From: Bianquea renquensis
Lineage (GTDB): Bacteria > Bacillota > Clostridia > Lachnospirales > Bianqueaceae
DNA: 37,678 nt
Assembly: GCF_014384895.1 (NCBI RefSeq)
Contig: NZ_JACRSQ010000031.1
Location: 1-37,678, forward strand
Reading direction: 5' to 3'
The position numbers were made by a program, and so were the translations under genes. The notes below the pieces were generated by a model. It searched no databases, was not told the origin of the DNA, and was given only the letters and a program-made list of their open reading frames with translations. Shown one piece after another: positions 8,754 through 17,151 of the stretch. Within the stretch, counting starts at the first letter, position 1. Each line of letters begins with the position of its first letter.

Positions 8754-8782
8754 TTGACATCAAACACAATATATGCTATCCT
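8754..8782 (+). promoter_or_regulatory. nrdDG promoter
   Basis: TTGACA (8754-8759), a 17-nt spacer and TATCCT (8777-8782) form a sigma-A promoter about 70 nt before nrdD. The first NrdR-like box lies in its spacer and touches the -10 element. Confidence 0.75.
8764..8779 (+). promoter_or_regulatory. NrdR box 1
   Basis: ACACAATATATGCTAT matches the family consensus acaCwAtATaTwGtgt well in its left and central part. It overlaps the promoter spacer and -10, where a repressor would block polymerase. The second box starts 33 bp later. Confidence 0.75.
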
Positions 8783-8796
8783 AATAGAAGATTCAT

Positions 8797-8812
8797 ACAC
8801 TATATATGGTTT
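8797..8812 (+). promoter_or_regulatory. NrdR box 2
   Basis: ACACTATATATGGTTT is another good match to the NrdR consensus, located just after the expected transcription start. The 33-bp start-to-start spacing to box 1 is about three helical turns, the arrangement known for paired NrdR boxes upstream of ribonucleotide reductase genes. Confidence 0.75.
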
Positions 8813-8851
8813 TCCATGTGATGGGTTTTACTTTTCGGAGGGCAGAAGGCT

Positions 8852-11011
8852 ATGAAAATCATTAAGAGAAACGGTTCAGAGGCGGTATTCGATATTACGA
8901 AAATCATCGTTGCCATCGGCAAGGCAAATGCTGCCGTTGAGGAGAGTACACGGATGACGCCCATGCAGATTCAGCGTATTGCGCAGAGCGTGGTGCTTAG
9001 CTGCGAGCAGTTGGGGCGGTCTCCCAGCGTGGAGGAAGTGCAGGATATGGTGGAACACCAGATCATGGCTCACGGCGCATTTGAGGTGGCCAAGGCATAT
9101 ATCACCTATCGCTATACCCGCACACTGGTACGCCAGTCCAACACCACAGACGACAAGATTTTGAGCTTAATTGAATGCAACAATGAAGAGGCCAAGCAGG
9201 AAAACTCCAACAAAAACCCGGTGGTCAACTCAACCCAACGCGACTACATGGCGGGCGAAGTGTCTCGGGACATCACCACCCGAATTTTGCTGCCCGCTGA
9301 TATCGTAGAGGCGCATAATGAGGGGATCATCCATTTTCACGATACCGATTATTATGCCCAACATATGCATAACTGTGATCTCGTCAATTTGGAGGATATG
9401 CTTCAAAACGGCACTGTCATCACCGGTACGCTTATCGAGCGCCCCCACAGCTTTTCCACGGCTTGCAATATCGCCACGCAGATCATCGCCCAGGTGGCGT
9501 CCAACCAGTACGGCGGCCAATCCATTTCGCTGGCGCATCTGGCTCCCTTCGTGCAGGTGAGCCGGGAGAAGATTCGGCTTCAGGTGCTCCATGAGATCGA
9601 GACCACCGGCGCGGACGTGTCAGAGGATACGATCCACGTTTTAGTGGAAGAACGGCTCCGAGAGGAAGTGCGCCGCGGCGTGCAGACCATACAATATCAG
9701 GTGGTAACGCTGTTGACCACCAATGGACAAGCCCCCTTTGTCACCGTCTTTATGTACTTAGGAGAAGCGAAAAATGAGCGGGAAAAACAGGACCTGGCCT
9801 TGATCATTGAGGAGGTTTTGGAGCAGCGCTATCTCGGCGTAAAGAATGAAAAAGGGATTTGGGTTACCCCGGCGTTCCCGAAGTTGATCTATGTGTTGGA
9901 GGAGGATAACATCCGCGAGGAGGCTCCGTTTTACTATCTGACGAAGTTGGCGGCTAAGTGTACGGCAAAGCGTCTGGTACCGGATTATATTTCGGAAAAG
10001 AAGATGAAGGAGCTAAAAGAGGGGAACTGCTTCCCCGTGATGGGTTGCCGCAGCGCATTATCGCCCTGGAAAGATGAGAACGGCCAATATAAGTTCTATG
10101 GCCGGTTCAATCAGGGGGTCGTGACGCTGAATCTGGTGGACATTGCCCTATCCTCCGGCGGAAATATGGAAAAGTTTTGGAAGATCTTTGATGAGAGGCT
10201 GGATCTCTGCTATCGGGCGCTCATGTGCCGACATGAGCGGCTTAAGGGGACACTGTCCGATGCGGCGCCCATCCTTTGGCAGTATGGAGCATGTGCGCGG
10301 CTGAAAAAGGGAGAGCCCATCGACAAATTATTAGTTGGCGGGTATTCGACCATCTCCCTCGGCTATGCGGGTCTGTGTGAATGTGTCCGGTATATGACCG
10401 GAAAATCTCATACCGATCCTTCGGCAACGCCCTTTGCCCTGGATGTGATGAGATATATGAATGCGGCGTGCGAGCGCTGGAAGGCGGAAACCTCCATCGG
10501 TTTTGGAATCTATGGAACACCGCTGGAATCCACCACCTATAAATTTGCAAAATGTTTGCAGCGCAGGTTTGGCGTGATACCGGGTGTGACGGATAAAGGG
10601 TATATCACAAACAGCTATCACGTCCATGTGACGGAGGATATTGACGCCTTTGAAAAGTTAAAGTTCGAGTCACAGTTCCAGGCATTGTCCACCGGAGGGG
10701 CGATCAGCTATGTGGAAGTCCCGAACATGCAGCAAAACTTGGAAGCCGTGTTGCAGGTTATCCGGTTTATTTACGACAACATCATGTACGCTGAGCTCAA
10801 TACGAAAAGCGACTACTGCCAGCTCTGCGGGTGGGACGGGGAGATTCAGATCCTTGAACAGGACGGCAAGTTGGTATGGACCTGCCCCCAGTGTGGCAAT
10901 CAGGATCAGGATACGATGAATGTGGCACGCCGCACCTGCGGATATATCGGCACACAGTACTGGAACCAAGGGCGTACACAGGAGATCAAGGAACGTGTGA
11001 TGCACCTATAA
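8852..11011 (+). CDS. nrdD: Anaerobic ribonucleoside-triphosphate reductase (class III)
   Basis: NrdD reduces NTPs to dNTPs under anaerobic conditions with a glycyl radical. Residues 1 to about 92 are an ATP-cone (MKIIKRNGSEAVFDITKI...), the allosteric activity site. The catalytic barrel follows (for example CNIATQIIAQVASNQYGG). Near the C-terminus are two CxxC pairs (CQLCG and CPQCG) for the structural zinc, then the glycyl-radical loop RRTCGYIGTQYWNQGR with the radical Gly near residue 697. At 719 residues it is full length. GGAGGG (8838-8843) precedes ATG 8852. Two NrdR boxes in the promoter suggest dATP/ATP-sensing repression. The activase nrdG follows. Confidence 0.98.
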   Translation: MKIIKRNGSEAVFDITKIIVAIGKANAAVEESTRMTPMQIQRIAQSVVLSCEQLGRSPSVEEVQDMVEHQIMAHGAFEVAKAYITYRYTRTLVRQSNTTDDKILSLIECNNEEAKQENSNKNPVVNSTQRDYMAGEVSRDITTRILLPADIVEAHNEGIIHFHDTDYYAQHMHNCDLVNLEDMLQNGTVITGTLIERPHSFSTACNIATQIIAQVASNQYGGQSISLAHLAPFVQVSREKIRLQVLHEIETTGADVSEDTIHVLVEERLREEVRRGVQTIQYQVVTLLTTNGQAPFVTVFMYLGEAKNEREKQDLALIIEEVLEQRYLGVKNEKGIWVTPAFPKLIYVLEEDNIREEAPFYYLTKLAAKCTAKRLVPDYISEKKMKELKEGNCFPVMGCRSALSPWKDENGQYKFYGRFNQGVVTLNLVDIALSSGGNMEKFWKIFDERLDLCYRALMCRHERLKGTLSDAAPILWQYGACARLKKGEPIDKLLVGGYSTISLGYAGLCECVRYMTGKSHTDPSATPFALDVMRYMNAACERWKAETSIGFGIYGTPLESTTYKFAKCLQRRFGVIPGVTDKGYITNSYHVHVTEDIDAFEKLKFESQFQALSTGGAISYVEVPNMQQNLEAVLQVIRFIYDNIMYAELNTKSDYCQLCGWDGEIQILEQDGKLVWTCPQCGNQDQDTMNVARRTCGYIGTQYWNQGRTQEIKERVMHL

Positions 11012-11021
11012 AGACCCATAA

Positions 11022-11047
11022 AAGTCCGCCGCGAGGCGGACTTGATT
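11022..11047 (+). terminator. nrdD-nrdG intergenic hairpin with GCGA tetraloop
   Basis: AAGTCCGCC (11022-11030) and GGCGGACTT (11035-11043) form a perfect 9-bp stem closed by GCGA, a GNRA tetraloop, then GATTTTG. The T tract is short, so it may attenuate or stabilise message between nrdD and nrdG and not stop transcription fully. Confidence 0.6.
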
Positions 11048-11069
11048 TTGCTGAAGGAGAAGAGGCAGA

Positions 11070-11597
11070 ATGCATTATGGAGAGATCAAAAATTGCGATA
11101 TTGCCAATGGCATCGGTGTGCGGGTGACGCTGTTCGTTTCCGGATGCACCAATCATTGCGAGCATTGCTTCCAGCCACAGACGTGGGATTTTGCATACGG
11201 GCGGCCCTTTACACAGGATACGGAGACTAAGCTATTAACCCTATTGAGGCCAGAGTATATCAACGGCCTGACGCTGTTAGGCGGCGAGCCATTTGAGCCT
11301 GCCAACCAGAGAGTGCTGCTGCCCTTTTTGCAGAAGGTGAGAGCCTGGTATCCACAGAAGACCATTTGGGCATTTTCTGGATTTACCTTAGAGGAACTGT
11401 GGACGCCAGACAGCTATGCCCACTGTGAGGCAACGGCGCCCATGCTGGAGCAGGTGGACGTTCTGGTGGACGGCCGGTTTATCCAGGAGCAGAAGGATCT
11501 TTCCCTTCGGTTTCGAGGCTCAAGAAATCAGCGGCTGATTGACATGAATCGAAGCCGGCAAGAGAAAAAGATTGTGTTGTGGGAGGAAAACGGGTAA
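11070..11597 (+). CDS. nrdG: Anaerobic ribonucleoside-triphosphate reductase activating protein
   Basis: NrdG is the radical-SAM activase that generates the glycyl radical on NrdD. The Fe-S cluster motif CxxxCxxC is seen as C26-TNH-C30-EH-C33 within FVSGCTNHCEHCFQPQTW. A GGEPFEP motif for SAM binding lies at about residues 72-78, and the family RFRGSRNQRLID motif is near the C-terminus. At 175 residues the length is normal. It starts 58 bp after the nrdD stop behind a small hairpin; a GAAGGAGAAG sequence precedes ATG 11070. The following response regulator starts only 30 bp after its stop. Confidence 0.97.
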   Translation: MHYGEIKNCDIANGIGVRVTLFVSGCTNHCEHCFQPQTWDFAYGRPFTQDTETKLLTLLRPEYINGLTLLGGEPFEPANQRVLLPFLQKVRAWYPQKTIWAFSGFTLEELWTPDSYAHCEATAPMLEQVDVLVDGRFIQEQKDLSLRFRGSRNQRLIDMNRSRQEKKIVLWEENG

Positions 11598-11627
11598 GCG
11601 GGGGAAATAAAACGCGAGGTTTGGAAA

Positions 11628-12302
11628 ATGAAACTATTATATGCGGAAGATGAGATCAGCATGTCAGAGGCGGTTGTGGATATTCTGACCTATCACCATT
11701 ATAGCGTCGACCCGGTCTACGATGGAAAAGAAGCTCTGGCCTATGCGCGGGTTGAACAGTATGACGGCATCATACTTGATGTCATGATGCCCAAAATCAA
11801 TGGACTCGATGTGCTGCGGCAGCTCCGAAGCGAGGGATGTAAAACGCCAATCCTGCTCCTGACGGCAAAAGCAGAGGTGGAAGATCGAATTCAAGGGCTT
11901 GATCTAGGCGCCGATGATTATCTCCCCAAACCCTTTCATATGGGAGAGTTGCTGGCAAGGGTTCGCGCCATGCTGCGCCGCCGGGAAGAGTTCACACCGG
12001 ACATCCTTCAATGTGGGAACATATCGCTGAACCTTCAGAATTTCGAGCTGAGCGGAAGCGGACGGTCCTTTACACTGCCCAAGCTGGAATTCAAGATGAT
12101 GGAGCTGCTCATGTTGAATCAGGGGATTTACCTGTCGTCGGAGGACCTTCTCGTTAAGGTATGGGGGTATGATACAAATGCAGAAATTGGAATCGTCTGG
12201 GTCTACATCTCGTATCTGCGAAAAAGGCTGACAGCGCTGAATGCCAATATCGAGATTCGGGCAAAACGAAATATTGGATATATGCTGGAGGCAATGGCAT
12301 GA
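11628..12302 (+). CDS. OmpR-family response regulator, 224 aa
   Basis: The receiver domain (1 to about 115) has the acidic pocket at residues 7-9, phosphoacceptor Asp51 (IILDVMMP), Thr79 (LLLTAKA) and Lys101 (YLPKPF). The C-terminal 100 residues are a winged-helix DNA-binding domain (LPKLEFKMMELLM ... VWVYISYLRKRL). It overlaps the histidine kinase start by 4 bp (ATGA at 12299-12302), so the pair is translationally coupled. GAGGTTTGG precedes the ATG. With only 30 bp to nrdG, it may be partly read from the nrdDG promoter or from an unseen promoter inside nrdG. Targets are not encoded; the adjacent VTC-DUF4956-CotH operon is a natural candidate. Confidence 0.95.
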   Translation: MKLLYAEDEISMSEAVVDILTYHHYSVDPVYDGKEALAYARVEQYDGIILDVMMPKINGLDVLRQLRSEGCKTPILLLTAKAEVEDRIQGLDLGADDYLPKPFHMGELLARVRAMLRRREEFTPDILQCGNISLNLQNFELSGSGRSFTLPKLEFKMMELLMLNQGIYLSSEDLLVKVWGYDTNAEIGIVWVYISYLRKRLTALNANIEIRAKRNIGYMLEAMA

Positions 12303-13543
12303 TTAAAGCCCTACAGAAAAAGTTCATTGTTGCCGCCATGATCGCCATCACCGTGCTGCTTCTCGTTCTCCTGGGGATGATCAACACGGTGAATGCCTGG
12401 TCTACGGAACAGCAATCGGACCGAATGCTCACGATGCTTTTGGACAATGAAATCTCCTTAGCGCCCCAATGGCCTCCGAACACGCGGGAGGACAGGGGAT
12501 TTTTGGCTCCGCCCGTGAGCGAAGATCAGGCAATGTCCGCCGTTTACTTTTGTGTTCGAATAAGCAATTCCGGCGTGGTTACCAAGATGGACGTCAGCAG
12601 GATTGTGTCCGTGACGGAAGCAGATGCTGAAGAGATGGCTTTGCAGGCCTATGGGCAGTCACGTGATTCCGGGAAAATCCGTCATTTTAGGTACAGAGCG
12701 GCGGCGACTCCCAGTGGAAACGATACCGTCTTCGTATTTCTCGACACGTCCACGCAGACGGTTTCTGTTCTGAGAGTCTTGATTCTTTCCGTACTAGCGG
12801 GAATTTTGTGCTGGCTTTTGATGCTCCTGCTGGTCATCCTCCTCTCGAAGAAGGCGATCCGCCCGATTGCAGTCAACTTAGAAAAACAAAAACAATTTAT
12901 CACAGATGCGGGGCATGAGATCAAGACGCCGTTGGCAATCATCCTCGCCAACACGGATGCCATGGAGTTGCACAGCGGAGTTAGCAAATGGAGCCAGAAT
13001 ATCCGGGCGCAGACAGTACGGCTTAACGGGCTGATGCAGAATCTGCTCACACTGGCCAAACTCGATGAAGGCAATGTCCATCTGGATGCCGAAGCGATTG
13101 TTCTCTCCCAGCTTCTGGAGGAATCGCTGCACTCCTTCGAGGAAGCGGCGGAATTAAAAGGGATATCGATCCAGAAAGAGATTCAGCCGGATGTGACGAT
13201 CCATGGAAACCGGGACTCAATAGCACGGCTGCTCTCCATTCTGATGGATAACGCAGTACAGTATTCGCCGCCGGAGGGCAGGATCACCATATCCCTGCAA
13301 CTCGCGGAGAAACAAGCCGTTCTGCGCATCAAAAACGCCTGCGAAAACCGGCCTGCGGAGGATCCGGGGAAGCTGTTTGACCGATTTTACCGGGGAGACA
13401 GCGCGAGAACCCAGAAATCAGGCGGTTACGGAATCGGCCTTTCAGCGGCAAGGGCGATCGCGGAGCTTTACAAGGGGACGATTACAGCCCAATATGAAGG
13501 CAGAGACTGGATCATTTTTACCGTAAGACTACCCAGTACGTAA
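12299..13543 (+). CDS. Sensor histidine kinase, 414 aa
   Basis: Two membrane segments (about residues 9-31 and 158-182) flank an extracytoplasmic sensor of about 125 residues with no family I recognise. The HisKA domain carries His206 in DAGHEIKTPLAII. The ATPase domain shows the N box (ILMDNAVQYS), F box (KLFDRFYRGD) and G2 box (GGYGIGLSAA). It is a complete kinase. Its start overlaps the response regulator stop. It is followed by a very long terminator, so the downstream VTC operon is a separate unit. Confidence 0.95.
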   Translation: MIKALQKKFIVAAMIAITVLLLVLLGMINTVNAWSTEQQSDRMLTMLLDNEISLAPQWPPNTREDRGFLAPPVSEDQAMSAVYFCVRISNSGVVTKMDVSRIVSVTEADAEEMALQAYGQSRDSGKIRHFRYRAAATPSGNDTVFVFLDTSTQTVSVLRVLILSVLAGILCWLLMLLLVILLSKKAIRPIAVNLEKQKQFITDAGHEIKTPLAIILANTDAMELHSGVSKWSQNIRAQTVRLNGLMQNLLTLAKLDEGNVHLDAEAIVLSQLLEESLHSFEEAAELKGISIQKEIQPDVTIHGNRDSIARLLSILMDNAVQYSPPEGRITISLQLAEKQAVLRIKNACENRPAEDPGKLFDRFYRGDSARTQKSGGYGIGLSAARAIAELYKGTITAQYEGRDWIIFTVRLPST

Positions 13544-13555
13544 ACCCTTACAGAC

Positions 13556-13626
13556 ACGGGGCTGCCACATCATAGAATTTTATACCTCAATATAAAAATT
13601 CTATGATGTGGCAGCCCCGTTTTTTC
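13556..13626 (+). terminator. Very long terminator hairpin after the two-component system
   Basis: Arms 13556-13584 and 13591-13620 pair over 29 bp with one bulged A and a 6-nt CCTCAA loop, followed by six T. The GC-rich base (ACGGGGCTGCCAC) and AT-rich top (AGAATTTTATA) make a stem much longer than a normal terminator needs. Confidence 0.9.
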
Positions 13627-13692
13627 TAAGTTTCAACTAAGGTCGCATTGTTAAAATAAAGTAAAGTGCAAGTTAAGAAGGGGGTGAAAGGT

Positions 13693-14364
13693 GTGACGTT
13701 TCGGCATGAGTGGAAACACGAGATCAACGGGTCCGACATCATTGCATTAAGGCAGCGCTTGCAGGCGGTGGCACGGTTGGATGAGCATGCCGTGGGAGGG
13801 AAATATGAGATTCGAAGTCTTTATTTTGATACACCAACGGACACGGTGCTGCGTCAAAAGCTAGACGGCGTCAATATCCGCGAGAAATTCCGCATCCGGT
13901 ATTATAACGGCGATACTTCGCGGATCCGTCTTGAAAAGAAAAGCAAGTTCGGCAGTCTTGGAAATAAAATCAGCGCACCTCTGACAGAGGAAGAGGCACA
14001 GGCTTTGGTGGACGGCGATTTCACCTGGATGATGAAGAGTACAAGACCTCTGGTGGAGGAATTATACTCTAAAATAAGGGCGCAGGGGTTGAGACCCAAA
14101 ACCATTGTGGATTATACGCGGGAGCCTTACGTGTATCCACCGGGCAATGTCCGGATCACAATGGATTATCACATTCGGACAGGACTTCAATGTACAGACT
14201 TTTTGAATTGCCAGTGTGTTACTGTTCCGGCGGGGGATGCTCCAGCGATTCTGGAGATTAAATGGGATTCCTATCTGCCAGATATTATCCGCGATGCGAT
14301 CCAGTTGGAGGGGCGGCGGTCCTCCGCATTTTCAAAGTATGCCGCCTGCCGGATTTACGGCTAA
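13693..14364 (+). CDS. VTC-domain polyphosphate polymerase-like protein, 223 aa
   Basis: This is a triphosphate-tunnel protein of the VTC family. The N-terminal FRHEWKHEI supplies the ExK-type charged strand, RIRLEKKSK the central basic/acidic strand, and AILEIKWDSYLPD the C-terminal ExK strand. These line a tunnel that binds polyphosphate or nucleotide phosphates in known members. GTG 13693 is chosen because GAAGGGGG (13677-13684) is 8 nt upstream and the family starts close to FRHE; upstream in-frame GTGs at 13666 and 13684 are less well placed. It is the first gene of a three-gene set with DUF4956 and CotH. Its substrate here is inferred, not shown. Confidence 0.88.
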   Translation: MTFRHEWKHEINGSDIIALRQRLQAVARLDEHAVGGKYEIRSLYFDTPTDTVLRQKLDGVNIREKFRIRYYNGDTSRIRLEKKSKFGSLGNKISAPLTEEEAQALVDGDFTWMMKSTRPLVEELYSKIRAQGLRPKTIVDYTREPYVYPPGNVRITMDYHIRTGLQCTDFLNCQCVTVPAGDAPAILEIKWDSYLPDIIRDAIQLEGRRSSAFSKYAACRIYG

Positions 14365-14390
14365 TTTGAATTGAAAAGGAGAAGAAACCT

Positions 14391-15062
14391 ATGAATTTCA
14401 GCGATATCTTCAAATCCAGCTTTCTTGAAAATATTACAAGCGTCAGCCTTCTCGACATGGTGCTGTCGCTGGTACTGGCCTTTGGCCTCGGACTCTTTAT
14501 CTTTCTAGTCTACAAAAAGACTTTTTCCGGTGTCATGTATTCTTCCAGCTTTGGCGTAACGCTTGTGGCGCTTACGATGATCACAACGGTGGTCATTCTC
14601 GCTGTGACCTCCAATGTGGTGTTATCCCTCGGCATGGTGGGCGCATTGTCCATCGTCCGTTTCCGCACCGCGATTAAAGAGCCGCTGGACATTGCGTTCC
14701 TGTTCTGGTCCATCGCCGTGGGAATCGTTCTCGCAGCTGGCATGATTCCACTGGCGGTCATCGGAAGTGTGGTCATCGGCGTGATTTTGCTAGTGTTCGT
14801 AAACAAGAAAACCCATGTCAATCCTTATATTGTGGTCTTAACCTGCGCGGATCACGACAGTGAAGTCAAGGCTAAAGAATTTTTGGATAAGCAGGTGCAG
14901 CGGTGCGTAGTTAAGAGCAAAACAGCACAGAAGGGCGCCATTGAGTTAAATCTGGAGGTGCGCATGGCAGATGACAATACGGACTTCATCAATATTTTAT
15001 CCGAGATGAGCGGTGTCAGCAGCGCGGTTTTGGTCAGCTACAACGGCGACTACATGGGCTGA
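14391..15062 (+). CDS. DUF4956 membrane protein, 223 aa
   Basis: The first 140 residues contain about four hydrophobic segments and the family signature GALSIVRFRTAIKEPLDIAFLFW. The C-terminal 80 residues form a soluble, probably cytosolic domain (KKTHVNPYIVVLTCADHD...). DUF4956 proteins are routinely encoded beside VTC-domain and CotH proteins; their function is unknown. AAAGGAGAAG precedes ATG 14391, 26 bp after the VTC stop, and the CotH gene starts 10 bp after its own stop, so the three are one operon. It may form a membrane channel or scaffold for the polymer made by the VTC protein; that is inference. Confidence 0.92.
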   Translation: MNFSDIFKSSFLENITSVSLLDMVLSLVLAFGLGLFIFLVYKKTFSGVMYSSSFGVTLVALTMITTVVILAVTSNVVLSLGMVGALSIVRFRTAIKEPLDIAFLFWSIAVGIVLAAGMIPLAVIGSVVIGVILLVFVNKKTHVNPYIVVLTCADHDSEVKAKEFLDKQVQRCVVKSKTAQKGAIELNLEVRMADDNTDFINILSEMSGVSSAVLVSYNGDYMG

Positions 15063-15072
15063 GGAGGAAACG

Positions 15073-16971
15073 ATGTCAACACACAAGTGCATTGATACAA
15101 TCTGCTGTGTTGTCCTTGCTGTAGTGCTGGTCCTGACCGCAGTTTTTATGAACGGGGAGGTCTTTGGAATCCAGACCGCGAAAACGATTCTGGGCTACGA
15201 AGCAAAGCTGTTTGACACCTCCACAGTGCATACGATCAATATTTTGATGGACGACTGGGATACGTTTATTGAAAATTGCGCCAATGAAGAATATGTGACA
15301 TGTACGGTGGTCATCGATAACGAAGCATATAAAAACGTGGCGATCCGCGCCAAGGGCAACACGTCGCTAACGCAAGTCCAGTCCTATGGAAATGGCCGTT
15401 ACAGCTTCAAAATCGAGTTTGACCATTATGACAACAGCAAGACCTATTATGGACTCGACAAACTTTGCCTGAACAATATTATTCAGGATACCACCTATAT
15501 GAAAGATTATCTCACCTATCAGATGATGGGATATTTCGGGGTGGCCACGCCCCTCTGCAGCTATACCTATATTACGGTCAATGGTGAAGATTGGGGACTG
15601 TATCTCGCCGTGGAAGGAGTGGAGGAGGCTTTTTTACAGCGGAATTACGGCAGCGATTGCGGTGAACTGTACAAACCGGACAGCATGGATATGGGCGGTG
15701 GCCGCGGCAATGGTGAAAATTTCAATGTGGAGGACATGAAGAACTTCTTCAATGGGGACAACACGGCGGGCAATGAGGAAAATAGTGCCCAGATGCCCGG
15801 GGAAGGCAGGCGCCCCGATGGGGATCGGATGCCGCAAGGGGGAATGGACTTTGGAGGGCAGAATAGTGCGGACGGCCGCGGCGGCATGGGCGCAAGCATG
15901 GGGAGTGATGATGTCGCCCTCATCTACACAGATGACGAATATGACAGCTATTCCAATATCTTGGATAACGCGAAGACTGACATTTCGGACCGCGATAAGG
16001 ACCGGCTGATCAGTTCGCTGAAAAAGCTGAATGAGAGGGAGGATATCGAGGCCGTTGTGAATGTGGAGGAGGTGATCCGGTATTTTGTCGTCCATAACTT
16101 TGTACTGAACTTTGACAGCTATACCGGCTCCATGATTCATAATTACTATCTGTACGAGGAAAACGGCCAGCTCTCCATGATCCCGTGGGATTACAATCTG
16201 GCCTTCGGCGGGTTCCAATCTGCCTCCGATGCCACAAGCCTTGTCAATTATCCCATCGATACGCCGGTATCAGGGGGAACCATTGACTCACGGCCGATGC
16301 TCGCCTGGATTTTTGCCAGCGAAGAGTATACGGAGCAATATCATCAGTATTTCGCTGAGTTGATCTCCCAATACTTTGACAGCGGCTATTTTGAAAATAT
16401 GATTGGCTATGTTGGGGACATGATTTCTCCGTATGTTCAAAAAGATCCAACAAAATTCTGTACCTATGAAGAATTTGAGGAAGGCCTGTCAACTCTGAAG
16501 GAGTTCTGTCTGCTTCGCGCGGAAAGCGTAAAGGGGCAGCTGGAAGGCACCATAGCTTCCACATCCGAGGGGCAAGAGCAGAACAGCGGCACGCGAATTG
16601 ATGCCAGTGACATCGTGATTTCGGCAATGGGATCCATGGGCAACACTGTGGGAGAGGGAGGAGGCCCTGATAACTTCATGGGAGTTTCGGAGGATCAAGA
16701 TGCCATGTCAAGTGACCAACCGCCGGATCAGCCGGACGGGGAAGTGGAGGATAGCGGTTCTTTCGGCTCTATGGGAGAGGCCCCGCAGATGCCAGCGGAT
16801 ATGGCGGGAGGAAACTTTGGAGGCGGCGGTGCGATGCCAGACATGTCGAGAGGTGAGAATGCCCAGGATGCGCCAGCTTCCAGTGGACGTGAGACCTGGA
16901 TCTTGCTTGGCGTTTCTACAGCCGTTCTCTTGCTCGGACTGGCAGTGGCATTTGTTTTCAAACGGCGATAG
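15073..16971 (+). CDS. CotH-type kinase, membrane-anchored, 632 aa
   Basis: An N-terminal hydrophobic segment (about residues 9-27) suggests export. The atypical kinase core shows RAKGNTS (nucleotide loop), LDKLCLNN, WGLYLAVEGVEEAFL, GELYKPD and the catalytic MIPWDYNLAFGGF with its Asp. A Gly/Met/Asn/Asp-rich insert of roughly 80 residues (MGGGRGNGENF...GMGASMGSDD) interrupts the core, and a second such region runs from about 510 to 605. A C-terminal hydrophobic helix and KRR tail (about 608-632) would anchor it. CotH family kinases phosphorylate spore-coat or extracellular proteins. ATG 15073 follows GAGGAGGAAA closely; an in-frame upstream start at 15013 lies inside DUF4956 and lacks a site. 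Confidence 0.9.
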   Translation: MSTHKCIDTICCVVLAVVLVLTAVFMNGEVFGIQTAKTILGYEAKLFDTSTVHTINILMDDWDTFIENCANEEYVTCTVVIDNEAYKNVAIRAKGNTSLTQVQSYGNGRYSFKIEFDHYDNSKTYYGLDKLCLNNIIQDTTYMKDYLTYQMMGYFGVATPLCSYTYITVNGEDWGLYLAVEGVEEAFLQRNYGSDCGELYKPDSMDMGGGRGNGENFNVEDMKNFFNGDNTAGNEENSAQMPGEGRRPDGDRMPQGGMDFGGQNSADGRGGMGASMGSDDVALIYTDDEYDSYSNILDNAKTDISDRDKDRLISSLKKLNEREDIEAVVNVEEVIRYFVVHNFVLNFDSYTGSMIHNYYLYEENGQLSMIPWDYNLAFGGFQSASDATSLVNYPIDTPVSGGTIDSRPMLAWIFASEEYTEQYHQYFAELISQYFDSGYFENMIGYVGDMISPYVQKDPTKFCTYEEFEEGLSTLKEFCLLRAESVKGQLEGTIASTSEGQEQNSGTRIDASDIVISAMGSMGNTVGEGGGPDNFMGVSEDQDAMSSDQPPDQPDGEVEDSGSFGSMGEAPQMPADMAGGNFGGGGAMPDMSRGENAQDAPASSGRETWILLGVSTAVLLLGLAVAFVFKRR

Positions 16972-17046
16972 AAATTTCTAGATTATATAGAAGCGGGTAA
17001 GCCTTCCCACAGGGCGATGATTGAACAAAATGATAACTTTTTAGAC

Positions 17047-17078
17047 AGCAAGGGATGTTTGTCCCTTGCTATTTTTAT
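17047..17078 (+). terminator. Terminator after the CotH operon
   Basis: AGCAAGGGA (17047-17055) pairs with TCCCTTGCT (17062-17070) and is followed by ATTTTTATT. Confidence 0.85.
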
Positions 17079-17151
17079 TATTTGCCACTAAGATAGACTT
17101 GATTTGGAATCGTATAGTCGGACAGTATGGAAAGAGAAAGGTTGGTACAGC

